A program made the translations under genes and the position numbers. DNA of 64,000 nucleotides from Tretioscincus oriximinensis (taxonomy: Eukaryota > Chordata > Lepidosauria > Squamata > Gymnophthalmidae), in contig JAJVDF010000045.1 of the NCBI GenBank assembly GCA_022410635.1, positions 2,438,954 through 2,502,953 of the forward strand, written 5' to 3'. The notes beneath the pieces are model-generated. The model did not search any database. It had not been told where the DNA came from and saw only the letters and a list, made by a program, of their open reading frames with translations. This document shows positions 12,611-25,187 of this stretch, one piece after another; within the stretch, counting starts at the first letter, position 1; every line of letters begins with the position of its first letter.

Positions 12611-12837
12611 ATTAAAAAGACTACAATATTACAATTGTTTACAAGTCCTACTTCTTTTTTTTAATGCAATACATTTTTGCTTTTTTTCTTTAAATTTCTT
12701 GATTCCCAAATCATAACTGGCCTTGGATCTTATACATACTGAGTGCCATTCACTATGGCTGTCATAAATAGACATTCTGGCTTGGAAGCCCTGCCCAATG
12801 GAACCTCCAAAATCACTTGTCCACAGCAAGGGCCAAG

Positions 12838-13092
12838 TTATTTATTTATTTGTACTTATATCCCGCCCTATACCCCAAGGTCTCAGGGTAGCCAACCGTA
12901 GGGTGGCGCACATAGNTTTGTTGCTTTCTCCACAACAGACACCCTGTGAAGTAGGTGGGGCTGAGAGAGTTCTAAAGAACTGTGACTGGCCCAAGGTTAC
13001 CTAGCTGGCTTTCATGGAGGAGTGGGGAATCAAACCAGGAGATTATCAGATCCAAGTCCAATACTCTAACCACTACACCAAACTGGCTCTCC
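12838..13092 (-). mobile_element. tRNA-derived SINE
   Basis: On the minus strand it reads GGAGAGCCAGTTTGGTGTAG (box A), box B GGTTTGATTCCCC, a conserved body (CCAGTCACAGTTCTTTAGAA), GGGCGGGATATAAGTAC, and a terminal AAATA repeat. Same family as 30812-31070 and 40206-40442. It is Pol III-type and non-coding. Confidence 0.88.
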
Positions 13093-13228
13093 AGTTTGTC
13101 AGAAGTCTTTCCTTCTAGCAGAACAGATAATCAGAAAAGGTGCTGAGATAGATCAAGGTGGTTGAGATATATGACACCATTTTGCTAGTTTTTTCTGGTT
13201 TCCCAGACAAAAATAAGCAAAGCCAGAA

Positions 13229-13570
13229 AGCATATACAAATGGGCTAAGGTGATGAACTGCAGGTTAGAAAAACAGGTAAAGAGCATTTGTAAGGTAAGG
13301 TATTTACTATCAGACATTGCCTCCTGTTGCCCCAGGAACGTTTTCACATGTTAGGATTAGTTTCTGCTATTTACCTGTTTTTCTAACCTGCAGTTCATCA
13401 CCTTAGCCCATTTGCATATGCTTTGTCATCACAGTCTACACAGTTTTCTATAAATACCTGACTCTGACATTAGTCCCTCAGCATCTGAAGAAGTAGACGT
13501 GTCTACGAAACCTTATGCCACCAACTTTTCTCCTGTTAGTCTCAAAGTGCTACTAGCTCCTTTGCTGGAA
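13229..13570. mobile_element. Penelope-like copy with inverted arms
   Basis: Arms at 13229-13281 and 13370-13422 are inverted copies, 53 bp with one mismatch, around an 88-bp spacer. The right side continues through a TATAAATA box (about 13450) and the hammerhead-like core (13481-13518), then into the shared body ending near 13570. Inverted partial copies are typical of Penelope-like elements. No reverse transcriptase is present. Confidence 0.55.
13481..13518 (+). ncRNA. Hammerhead-ribozyme-like motif, stem III almost absent
   Basis: GCAT (13481-13484) can pair with ATGC (13515-13518) as stem I. CTGAAGA (13485-13491) fits the CUGANGA box. GTAGA and TCTAC (13493-13497 and 13502-13506) close stem II with a CGTG loop. 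GAAA (13507-13510) is the second core box. CC then TT leaves no real stem III and puts the expected cleavage after 13514. One extra A (13492) between the box and stem II departs from the consensus. Hammerhead variants with reduced stem III are known from Penelope-like elements and act as dimers. Activity here is unproven. The motif is antisense to SOX6. Confidence 0.45.
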
Positions 13571-15995
13571 ACCTTGTAGAATCTGAATGGGCATCCATAA
13601 TGCAGATGATCCTTGACTCAGAATANCTGCAATTGTACAACACAGCACAGAATTATCTGTGCCATGCAAAAAAAGCTGTAGGTAGATAGATAGGCAGGTC
13701 TTCGCAAAAAATGAAAAGAGAATAAGAGTGAAGAAATTGTAGTCATTCTTAAACAAGCACAACTGGTATTTTTTACTTTATACCAGTATTCCAACTCTGA
13801 CAAAAGTTCTTGAAACCAAATGACAGAACAATGATACATTTCCAACAGGGGATTATTCTAACATATTCTTTAAACAAATGTTTATGTTGTCCTTCAACAT
13901 AAATAACTTCTAGACAGTATATTCTTATAAAACATTTTTATAAAATACAATGTATATAATCTGATAACAATAATAAAATCTGTGGCAGGTCAACAGTAGG
14001 ACAAGTTCTCTTCATTGTAAAAATGATGATAGACCTTCATTGAACAAATGCAATCTGAATTACGGCACAGGATAGCCAAAGTACTATAGTAACTGAACTG
14101 AACAAAGATATTCTAACTGAGGTTATAAGGAAATGAAAGCAATGCTAGTACTTCCAGCCACAAGTTCACAAGTACCTGTGAAGTGCATAAGAGTAAATTG
14201 TTGCTTTGCCATGATCCTAAGCAGTGCGACTCACTTGTCCAGACCCACCACTGGTTTGAATCAAGCAAGATAAATCAGCACATCAGATGTGACACCTTAA
14301 TTTGTCATAAATTATGTCTGTTTGGATTTATTGTAGGGTAGCCTAATATTAGTCTGAGGAGCTGTTCCTAAACATATTTAACTAAAATAGTTATAAATTC
14401 ATTCAGCTGTGTTCTGAAATGAGTATGAAATGTTTACCTATTATTTTTAATGCAGAAATCCATACATGAAGTTAATGTTTAAAGTAAACTCTAAGTACAT
14501 TTATCATAACTTTTAAAATGCTAATTAAGCTGGATAAAAAGAAATAATTAAATTTTCATTTTTATCCCTTTTTTAAAAAGTTTCAGTGAAGATCACAGCA
14601 GCATACCCATGGGCAATTAAAAACAGCAGAGTGCACTGAAAATATAAAAGGAAGAAAAGGATTTGATTTTTTTATTGCTAATTCATGATTGAAGATCCTA
14701 TTATAAAATGCTTTAACAGCTTACTAAAGTAGAGGGCTATTCTTAGATTTTGAGCTTTATTTACAAGTCTACTTTTTCTTTCAAGGCATTCTGTGATGCA
14801 TATGCCTTGCCAATAGAGGTTTCAAATTGCTTCCCACAACTTTGTTTCACCCTGTTCTGAGCCAGCAGGAAAGGGATCAGTTTCATGATCAATAACTTGA
14901 AAGCCATTATGAGGATATTCCCATGTGCCAGACAGTGGCACAATAATTGCATTTTACTTGTCAATGCTACACAGTTTACCAAGAAACCTATGGAGGGACA
15001 GTTCCATTCCAGTCTGTGTTAACTTCCATANACAAACTTACATCATGCAGCATTAACCCATTTTCACCAAGCAATAAATGCAGGGCCCAGTTCTTAGATA
15101 GGAGGTCAATTAGATACTTAATAATGACTGGTGTCTTTAAATATATTCCTATTATTATTATCCTAGGGAAAAAGAAATTAATTAACCAGGTTGTTGGGGG
15201 GCACAAAGGGTAATGTAGAGTGTAATTATTACTGGTCTTCAGATATGCACTTCACATAAAGAGATAGTCCTTATTCTGCTCACCAATTGTCAGCAGTTAA
15301 TCATGGATAAGGAAAAGGATTTGTTGGCTCAGCCTCTTAAGTTTTAAGTACAACACAAATTATTCACACTCGAGGACAGTTAAATACTTGTCATTTTTCA
15401 TATTACAGTCCCTTTGTTTACTGTCATGCTCACTCATTTTAATAAAGGGAAACCATGCATATTTGTTGATATTAAATGGCACAGCATGAATGTTACTTCC
15501 TACAATTGTAGCAAAGATGTTTTGTGAATATGAATTCGAGTGACAATTAAAATGGAAGAGGAACTTGGCTTTCAGCAGGCAGAAATAATCTCATAAACAG
15601 AAAATGCAATTGGTATAGAGCTGGAGGGGATGCAATGCAAAAGAGATCTCTGTGTCACAGCTATACAAGGATTCAGTTTTGAACTGAAGTAGTAAACTTA
15701 AGAGGACACAGAGGTAAACCAAAGCTGGGTAATAAAGTTTATATGTGACACTGTTTCCACATAATTAGGAGGAAGGTTTATCCATGCTTACATTCAATGG
15801 TACTATCTTTACTGCTAGACAATTCTTTGCATAGGTGTGCAGACACAGTTTAAAGTTCAGGACTATGAATCCAGACAGAGAATCAAAGCAGATTATCACA
15901 TTGATTTTCAATGTCCTAATAACTAGTACAGAAAGTTAGAACAATCATTCCACTGCACTAATTATCCTGATCTCATTAATCTGATCCATAAATAA
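13571..15995. other. Intron without recognisable content
   Basis: AT-rich, low in recognisable repeats. Short open frames show no domain. This is a reasonable place to look for conserved non-coding sequence. Confidence 0.5.
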
Positions 15996-15999
15996 CATC

Positions 16000-16165
16000 A
16001 GCACCTATTCCCAAAAGTCTCAGGGTAGTTCACAATAAAAAGAAAACTATTTAAAATTACAGTGCCAGAAAGTGGAGAAGGGAGAGCTGTTGTTTCAGCC
16101 AAAGGCCAGGTTGAAGAAGTGTGTCTTAGGAGTTTTCTGAACTTTGAGACAAAGGTAGAGCTTGG
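16000..16165 (+). mobile_element. LINE 3'-UTR fragment
   Basis: CCCAAAAGTCTCAGGGTAGT, then a TTTCAGCCAAAGGCC block, is typical of squamate LINE 3' regions and resembles the 8760 fragment family. Clade uncertain. Confidence 0.4.
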
Positions 16166-16229
16166 CGTCATTTTCTTCTTCCTTTCTTCTTGCAAATTGA
16201 CTAACAGATGCTGTTCCAGTACATAATTT

Positions 16230-17556
16230 TAAGCTATCTTCCATCTTGAAGAACTTCCATCTTCCCTTGAACAGGGAGTGTTCCCAGATGGGTTAAAAGA
16301 AGTTGTGGTCCACCCACTTTTAAAAAGACCTAGTTTGGACCCTTATGATCTGGCCAACTACCGCCCAGTATCAAACTTCCCATTCCTGAGCAAGGTAATT
16401 GAGAGAGTGATGGCAGAACAATTACAAGTCTTCTTAGATGCTGCTGCTGTTCTGGACCCTTACCAATCTGGCTTTAGGCCAGACCATGGAACAGAGTCTG
16501 CTCTTCTCGATATCCAGATGCAAACTGATCGTAGTGGGTCTGCGCTGCTGGTCCTTTTGGATCTATCAGCAGCATTTGATCTTGTGGACCATGACATCCT
16601 GATCTACCACCTCAAAGAGGCTGGAGTTCAAGGAACAGTTCTTGCTTGGTTCTCTTCATTCCTCCAGCGCAGAGGGCAGCTNTCCCCAATGCTTCTCAAT
16701 ATCTTTATGCGCCCCATGGCTCAGTTAATCCAGAATTATGGACTGATCTGCCATCAGTATGATGACGACACACAACTCCTCATACTAATGGAGAGTCAGT
16801 CAGCTTCGGTCCCAGATGTTCTCTACCATTGCCTAGAAGCCATCGCAAACTGGTTAAGCAGTAGCAGGTTAAAATTAAACCCATTTAAGACTTAGCTCCT
16901 CTGGCTGGGCTGTGCGGCTGAACTTAGTGGTCTCCAGCTGCCTCCCTTTGGGGAAAGCCCTCTGTGTACTCCCCCCATTGTCAAGAGCCTGGGTGTCCAC
17001 TTGGACTCCAACCTTTCCATGGAGACCCAGGTGGAGTGCTCAGCTCAGCCTTCTTCTACCTGAGACAAGCTCGGCAGTTAGCCCCTTACCTCTCTCACCC
17101 TGACCTAGCCACCGTGATCCACGCAACAGTTACTGCTAGGATGGATTATTGTAACTTTCTGTACACGGGCCTTCCCTTGTGCCTTATCCAGAGGCTGAAG
17201 TTAGTCCAGAATGCAGCAGTCCGTTTATTAACAGGTGCCCTTTGTGAGGCCCACATTTCTCCTATTTTATAGGAACTGCAATGGTTGCCAATTGAGTTCC
17301 AGATCCAATCCAAGGTGCTGGTTGTGACCTTTAAAGCTTTACATGGCTTAGGGCCCTCATATTTGCGACACCATCTTGCCCTCTATAAACCCAGGAGAAC
17401 ATTGAGGTCATCTATGGACCTTAATCGACTACAGGTTCCTGGTGTCAGTGAGGCCCACCTTTTGGTCACCAAAAATAGGCCATTCTCTTGTGTGCCCTCT
17501 ACCTGATGGAACACCCTCTCTATTAGTACTCAAGCAATTAAAGAACTGTCGAGTTC

Positions 17557-17560
<4 letters not shown>
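16230..17560 (+). mobile_element. L2-clade LINE, reverse transcriptase remnant
   Basis: Reverse transcriptase blocks appear in order: NYRPVSNFPFLSKVIERV, DPYQSGFRPDHGTESALL, LLVLLDLSAAFDLVDHDIL, then an internal deletion after RRGQ (about 16680), then SPMLLNIFMRPMAQLIQ. The catalytic YADD box has become YDDD. A later frame gives MDYCNFLYTGLP and LQWLPI-type motifs of the C-terminal region, with stops and frame changes (16893, 17271, 17504). The TTA repeat at 17558-17605 is the usual L2-type tail. It is dead, 5'-truncated and antisense to SOX6. Confidence 0.88.

Positions 17561-17605
<45 letters not shown>
17558..17605 (+). repeat. (TTA)16 microsatellite
   Basis: An uninterrupted TTA run directly follows the L2 LINE, probably derived from its 3' tail. 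Confidence 0.95.
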
Positions 17606-19600
17606 GTGGCGCAAGCATCTCACAAAAACTGAGAGGAATTTAAAATACTATAATATGGTCAGGTGGCCAAACTCATGAGACGGAGTTATTTTTCAAAAGA
17701 AATAAATACATCACTGAGTGTGTATTTAACCACATGAGTCCCCATAATTAACTTCTGTCACTTGCTGATAGTCTGTTTCTTGTAACTTGATAAGACATAT
17801 TTTATGCCATAAGATTTTCAAGGATACTTCACCAAAACTGAGGCTAGAACTCTGGTTATTCTTGAAGATCTTTAAAATTAAGGACCAAACTTTTGAAAAC
17901 ATTATGAACCAAATTAGGAAGTTTATTAAACCATATGTGTCCAAGCAATGGTTTGGGGATGTATATGTGTGAGCAAAAGATAATAACTTTTAAAGAAATG
18001 GATGTGAAGGTCTCTGTTAATGCCAAATAATGTCCTTTTCTTTAGTGCCAAAGTTGCATGGAAAGAAAAGCAAGAAATTAATTGCCACAAATCTACCCTT
18101 CAATCAAAAGTGAAGGTCCCTCCTCTGTACGCACGATACACCATTCCAACACTAATTAGAAGACTCTTGATCCTCTATGGGGTCTTGGGTGGGCACGGAG
18201 ATGAAGAGGGGTGGCTGAAAAATTCCACAACACAACATTCTCGGTTACCCAGTAAATCTTTTCTTTCTATAAACATCCATTTGCTGTTTGAGATACCACA
18301 GGCTTCTGCATTCTGGATTGAAGGGCACATCCTTAGAATGAATTTGAAGCCACAAGAAAGCAGGAATCACTATTATCTTCAGAGTATTCCATAACCATAA
18401 GAATCTGTTGCCATTCAGACACTTTCACCAAAATGCCATATATGTAGCTATTTTTCTTTTTAAAATCTTCAGTCATGTCTTAAGAGAGACTTGACTCTTT
18501 GGGTGGGCAAAACTCATAGCACTGAAGTTATTTTTATTTTATCCTCTCCCTTTCATAAGAAAACAGAAACTCCAAGCACATATTTTGTTGTTGCAGCAAG
18601 CTACCATTGCCAACCTTAAGCTTCTTGGATTGGGTAGACAGTTAATTAAAGATAAACAAAATAAAGCAAGTGACTTCTTCCTGAATCCTAACCATGCACT
18701 TTTATAGAGGATTCTTCCTGGGATTCATTTGCATTCCTGATGTGGCACAGACCCAGCAGTTCCTAGGGCAGCCAAAGAGATTTCTTGCAAGATGCTCCAG
18801 GAGAAGATGAAAAGCCCACCAGAATCCTGGCAAACATGCAACAGAAGAGAAATGCTTAACCTGCCCGAAATACTTTAATGAGTTTTCCCAATGCACAAAA
18901 GAGAGAAGCAATTCACAGAAGTCTCTTGCACTAAACAGGCCCTTAACTACTGGATTGGCATGAAGACTAAAATGTTTGGCAGTAGATAAACTCCGTAATA
19001 CAGTGGAGAAGACAAGGTGGATTGAAGGCAATTTAACTGTTTCTAGGAAGAGAAACATCCATTTGATCTCACTGATACATCTCTTAGCATTTGCTCTGAG
19101 TACAAAAGAAAAGGCAAGAGGAAAGGTCAGATTCATTTTATAGATAGAGGTCATTTGGGCCAAACTGTTATTGGCCTTAATGAGTTGCAGAAGGCCTTAC
19201 GAAGTTGGCAAGAAAAATGACCAATCATCCTTACTTCAAGAACATAAATTTTCTAGGGCTATCTCAAGATGCAGGTTAAAATTCATGACTCTTTCAGGAC
19301 TATATTGGGAATACTATACATATCTGTGACACTGAAACATCAATGAATTTGAAAATCCAGTAACAATGCAACTGAAGTTGTCACTGCTTTAAAAAAAAAA
19401 AGACTGAAGATTTAAAATTAACATATTGGGCAACAACTATTGATTTACCCTAACCACATTAGATGAAGTCNCAGACCACATACCACCCACCCACCTTATG
19501 GGTGGACACCCCATGAGCTGGGCTGTTCTTAGGTATGGAAATCATGCCCATGAACACTCTAGGGAAAGACCAATTTAAAATTATGTTTAAACACGTCCCT
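17606..19600. other. Intron without recognisable repeats
   Basis: No repeat family is recognised. A 153-codon minus frame (18702-19163) and a 124-codon plus frame (18020-18394) have no recognisable domain. The repeat-poor character is compatible with conserved regulatory DNA, but nothing in the sequence proves it. Confidence 0.45.
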
Positions 19601-19604
19601 CCTT

Positions 19605-19868
19605 CTGTAGAAGTAGATTTCAAAGAAATAACCATGTTGGTCTTTGTTCATAAAGTCTAGCAAGGGGGGTTGAAACACTTTGGNGACTATCAAGAGGAAG
19701 GTAGGTGGCATGAGCTACCATAGACAAATCTACTTCTTAAGATGCTAGAGGACAGATGCTAGGGACAGTTGTATTTTCTGTATACGTATGTGCATCTATG
19801 AAAGCTCATGCTACCTACCTTCCTTTTTTTGGTCTCCAAAGTGCTGCATGCCCTCCTTGCTGGACCTT
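19605..19868. mobile_element. Penelope-like copy, head-to-head halves
   Basis: The left half (minus) and right half (plus) are inverted relatives: the AGGAAGGTAGGTGGCATGAG area at about 19694-19713 mirrors CTCATGCTACCTACCTTCC at about 19806-19824. The left half has a degenerate hammerhead-like core at 19708-19745. The right half keeps GAAAGCTCATGC (about 19800-19811) but has lost stem II. Confidence 0.5.
19708..19745 (-). other. Degenerate hammerhead-like core
   Basis: On the minus strand it reads GCAT, CTTAAGA, A, GTAGA-TTTG-TCTAT, GGTA, GC, TC, ATGC. Stem I (GCAT/ATGC), stem II (one G-U pair) and the extra A are kept, but both catalytic boxes carry changes, so it is probably inactive. Confidence 0.4.
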
Positions 19869-20697
19869 CTACCCAGCCTGCAACTCCAAAGTCAAACTAA
19901 TTTTGGAATTGGGCTAAGGCATGATTAGGATATGGCCAGTATGCACTGCAATGTCATGCTTGATTCTTTGCTCAAGTGCCCAAGAATGTTATCTACTGGC
20001 GCACATATAGAAACGCCTTCACAGCTTAATCTAGTGCTTGTCATCTCTATGCAGAATGTTGAGAGAAAGACACTATATGCTGGAAAGTTATTTGTAGAAA
20101 TAATAAAATGGACTTGAGTATAATCTAAGTGGCAAAATCTACATATAGATTTTACAGAAAGAGTATAGTTCTAGGTGAGTATAGATCCTATGATTATAAA
20201 ACATCATGGGGGAAAAAACTGTTATGCATTCTGTTTAAATATACTACTTTTGCAAAAATGTGTTGAATTCCATCCTCACTTGCTCCNACCCCACCCCACC
20301 CCATAGCAACAGTTTAATATGTTATCTAAACTTTCCAAATATAAAGAAGTCCTCTCACATTCATAAACAACAACTGAATCACAGCATTTTTTCCTTATCA
20401 CAGAAGTTCAAATGCCGGTTTATCTCACTGTTAGCTGAAGAGACACAAGACTAAGGCATACATTTCAAGACCATTTAAAAAAACACAAAAAACCCAGCTC
20501 GTTATCAAATATATTTTTATTTTCTTTCTTTTGATTTTGTTTAAAAAATATCATTTTCCTGAGTGCAGTTTTGCTGATCCCCCAAGAGCAAAAACAGTAT
20601 CTCCTGATCCGGGAGAGCAAAAACAGTTTTTATCTTAAAACCTCTCCTATCTCAAAATGGAATTTGAACACAGAGTAGAGCAATAATATACACTGAC

Positions 20698-20766
20698 CTG
20701 AATTTGCTGCTGCAGTAGATTAATTTTGTGCTGCTGTTGCAGAAGTTGTTGTTGTTGTCTTGCAAT
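20698..20766 (-). CDS. SOX6: SOX6 internal exon, Gln-rich coiled coil, 69 bp
   Basis: The exon has 23 complete codons: IARQQQQLLQQQ, then HKINLLQQQIQ. This is the Q-rich continuation of the SoxD coiled coil and joins directly to the preceding ARQQQEQ. It is too short to stand out as an open frame and was recognised from the protein. The acceptor is TTTCTAATAG before ATTGCAAG, with a short, interrupted pyrimidine tract. The donor is CAG/GTCAGT. It is phase 0 at both ends and a multiple of three, so it could be a frame-neutral cassette; losing it would remove about three heptads of the dimerisation helix. The glutamines are encoded by mixed CAA and CAG codons, so this is not a pure triplet repeat. 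SOX5 has the same residues here, so assignment to SOX6 comes from the neighbouring exons. Confidence 0.95.
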
Positions 20767-21459
20767 CTATTAGAAATGAAATAGTGATGTTGAACCTTTT
20801 ATGCTATTGAGAGAAAACAATTATTTCAATGAGTTTTTTCCTTCTTTATCACACAGATCTATACTTTTACAAAAAAGAAAAAGTTATACTTGGGTACCAC
20901 TGAATCATAACCAATTCTTAGTTGACTGTATAGGCAGTTCTGTGAGTATATGCAATTTTCTTAGCAGAGATTTAAAATTGTCAATTTATAAGAAAAGGCT
21001 ACTAATTTCTAGGCAGTTTGCTCTTCAACTGGATCTCCTTTTTAAAAAACCTGGACTGGAAGCTGATGCAAAATGTATCTGAAAGATTGTGCATTAGGAC
21101 TTGTGCACAGCTCATACCCGTGCTTAAAGCAGCTGAGCTGATTACCAGATAGCTACTGAACCAGACTGAAATTCATATGCTTGTCACATAAAGCTCTAAA
21201 TTGTTGGAAAACGTAGTATTTGCTAGATTGCCTTTTGCATTACACATTAGTAAGATTGTAGTGTTTAACTGGGTTGTGTCCTGAAGGATGTCCTTCCCTG
21301 TGGTGGCACCTACAATGTAAAATGTTTTCATTTTAAACATTCATGAGAATCTGCTGGTGTATCTTCAGGTGTGAAAACTTATTTATTTACAAACATGTTA
21401 CTAGTAGGAACAAATGTCTACTCCATGACTCCCAACCAGTTCTTAATGGTCCCTTTATA

Positions 21460-21666
21460 CAGGGTGCTTCAAAAATGTATACACACTGTGAACTTCCATA
21501 GAAAATTTATTTACTGTTCTACTGTTCTACAAAGTTAAATTTCAGGAAATTAGAAAGCTTAAAGTCCAATGTAAATAAAATGTAAATAACAAATTTAACT
21601 TTGTAGAACAGTAAATAAATTTTCTATGGAAGTTCAAAGTGTGTATACATTTTTTGAAGCACCCTG
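21460..21666. mobile_element. Tc1/mariner-type MITE
   Basis: The 207-bp element begins CAGGGTGCTTCAAAAA and ends in its inverse, flanked by TA on both sides (21458-21459 and 21667-21668). The arms match for about 70 bp; one arm has an extra TGTTCTAC. TA duplication and terminal sequence fit mariner-type non-autonomous elements. It can form a long hairpin in SOX6 pre-mRNA. Confidence 0.85.
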
Positions 21667-21784
21667 TATTTTGCTGTTTTAAACTTTTAAATTTTTTTAT
21701 CATTATCTATATCTGATCAGTTAAAAATAATGATCAATATGGGCAGATATGATAAAATCCCGAGACAAAATAGGCTCTGTATTT

Positions 21785-22235
21785 GTGAAGAAAAGTAGTA
21801 GAGGATATGTCTCATTTTCTCTTGGACTGTCCCCTATATAAAACTATCAGAAAGCAGCTACTGGCTCCAAGTTTGGAAAATGACCATAGAATCAATAACC
21901 AAGATGAAGTGCATTTATTACTAAAAGGTACCGACAAACCAACTACAATGAGAGTAGCAGCATTTATAGTTAAGGCCAATAAGATCAGAATTGCATTTAT
22001 AACTGGGGGAACAAAACCTAATGATTGTAATTGTTTAAATGTTTTAGACCAGTTTTTAATTGTTTTTAATTGATTTTAAATGTAGATTTATTGACCGTAA
22101 TTGTTTTAAATGTTTGAACTTATTTTTAGTTGTTTTAATAGACAAATGAGTTTTATTGGTTTTATTTTGTATTTTGTATTTATGATATGGTCAATGGACT
22201 AATAATTAATAATAAACTAACTGTTATATCATGAC
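21785..22235 (+). mobile_element. 3' end of a non-LTR retrotransposon (perhaps R4/Dong)
   Basis: The open frame 21807-22073 begins MSHFLLDCPLYKTIRKQLL, the Cys-containing C-terminal motif common in LINE proteins. It is followed by a T-rich 3' UTR (GATATGGTCAATGGACTAAT near 22184) and an AATAATAAA end. The upstream reverse transcriptase is missing. The clade is a guess. Confidence 0.65.
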
Positions 22236-23965
22236 AGCTTGTTAGCTGTAGTTCCTCTTTGATGTCTTCACAGTGTTTCCAGAATTAATGAGGGAAACAA
22301 ATACGGTTGTATTCCAGGTTTTTGTCCAGATTTAGAAAGAGGAAAAAAGGTAATGACAAAAAAGATATTTGGTTCAAAACAGGGGACCAGCAAAAATTCA
22401 AGAGATTAAAAGTATTTTTCTCCATCTAGTGGGAAAGTCATGTGAAACTACCTTCTAGATNTAAGCTATCACTTATAAAGAATCTGACACTCTAATCATA
22501 AGACCAGACCAGTGTTTTAATTTCCCTTTTCTGTTCTTGAATGGCATCAGCTCCATTACCTCAGCCCAAACACTACACAAAATTTTTACTCTCCCTTCAC
22601 CAGAAATACAGTATAATAGTGTCTTCAATGAATTAAATGAATCCATACATTAAAAATATTCAAGCAGAGGAAGAATAATGGAAAAAATCTTAATTCAACT
22701 GAATGTAATGGTGGGGGTTCATATCACTTTGAACAACTTGGGGACTGATTTTGCTCAAGTTTAATTTGCCAGTGCACAGTTCACTGCAATTCAAAGTACA
22801 ATATAAGATCAAATGAATATTCATTTCCTTATGGAAACCACTGAAGTACTACCATAACATCTAATATTGATGGCGTTGTGATCGAAAACAACCTCCAAAA
22901 CACTACAGTGCAATTACCTTAGCATACACTCAACATATAGGGCTTGACACTGCGAAAGATGGTACCGAAGCACCATGTGGCTCCAATTCTGAATTTTATT
23001 TGCCAATTGGTTGAGCTACATGCTCGCTTCATTGAGCATGACAACCTAGTTTTAAGTGTCATTTAATTTTCATTTTGAAATATAATTACAAAGTGTTCAC
23101 TGTAAGATATCACTCGTCTGCAAATGTGTCAAGATTAATTTGTGCTAGCTTATTCACAAGTGTCAATAGTTAATTACTGTGTCATCTCTGGATGGCTAAA
23201 TGACATTCTAACTTCCGATTTTTTACAGTATTCTTTTATGTTATTTTCCATTAGGGACAAGTCCATATTCCTTACATGTGGGCAAATATTCAAGCACATA
23301 AAATACCAGACGTCACAACTCATTAAAATCAACGGAGCATACATTGCTGTATATACCCTATAAAACATATTTCACTGAAAGGATAATTCTAGTTATAATG
23401 TCAGATTTCTTTAAACTGTACATTAATTTGAAGCTAATTCTGAAGGAACAAGTGGAAGCTTTCATGTTGTTTTAAACACAAGCCTAACATACAAATATTC
23501 TTTAACTTTTGGACTTTATTTGTTGAGAGATGAGTGTCAAACTGTTTCATTAGCCTTTGAGAATCCAATAATCAAAGAGACAGAGTAAGCAAATCACTTT
23601 TACAAGGATAATTAAGTTGTTCATCATTTCTTTATCAACTTAAAAATAAAGAAAACCTTATAGAAAGGTAATTATCCACTTGCTAGGGTTGAAATCNATG
23701 GACATAATGTAATATGTGTGATTCTAATAGAAATTGCTAATAATCAATTGAAATATACCCTAATTCACTATCATCTCTCTCTCTCTCTAACTCCATGAAA
23801 TACAAGTCGTCACAATAGTTGCACAATTAAATTAAACTAAATCCAATAATTTGGAGTAAAACATACAGTATTTCATCCTTATCATACAGATATTCTTATC
23901 AGATATTGTGAAACAGAAATTCACATTTTCAAGGTTCTTTCAAACTATTCTTTCTATATAAGCAT
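22236..23965. other. Intron without recognisable content
   Basis: AT-rich sequence between LINE remnant and MITE. A CT run lies at about 23772-23788. Confidence 0.45.
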
Positions 23966-23970
23966 TTTGA

Positions 23971-24104
23971 AGCTGCATCCAGACATCACTTACTTGTTCT
24001 GCTAAAGTATGAATATTGATTGCATCATAAAGCAATCCAGGCTGTACTTTACTCCNGAATATCCAAATATTGTGGAATAAATAAGCGACATCTGGATACA
24101 GNCT
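23971..24104. mobile_element. Palindromic MITE, AGCTGCATCCAGA family
   Basis: The left end AGCTGCATCCAGACATCACT and the right end (AAGCGACATCTGGATACAG) are inverted repeats around a short core with ATTGTGGAATAAAT. It lies 230 bp from the SOX6 exon at 24333-24505, on its downstream side. Confidence 0.6.
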
Positions 24105-24266
24105 GAATATTCAAATTTATTATCAGCTTCTTCTACATAAGACTTATCAATAACCATGGTTAGCAGAAGTAACCAATGGCAGCAAACCTATTGCAACATC
24201 AGTCTTATCTTTACAAATAACGCCCTTCCACTTTTGTATCCTGAAATGGGTGGAGGTTTGTTCTCA

Positions 24267-25185
<919 letters not shown>

Positions 25186-25187
25186 GC

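Noticed and set aside
18702..19163. 153-codon minus-strand open frame
   Set aside because: No recognisable domain or homologue by eye, no splice context, and ordinary intronic composition; treated as chance.
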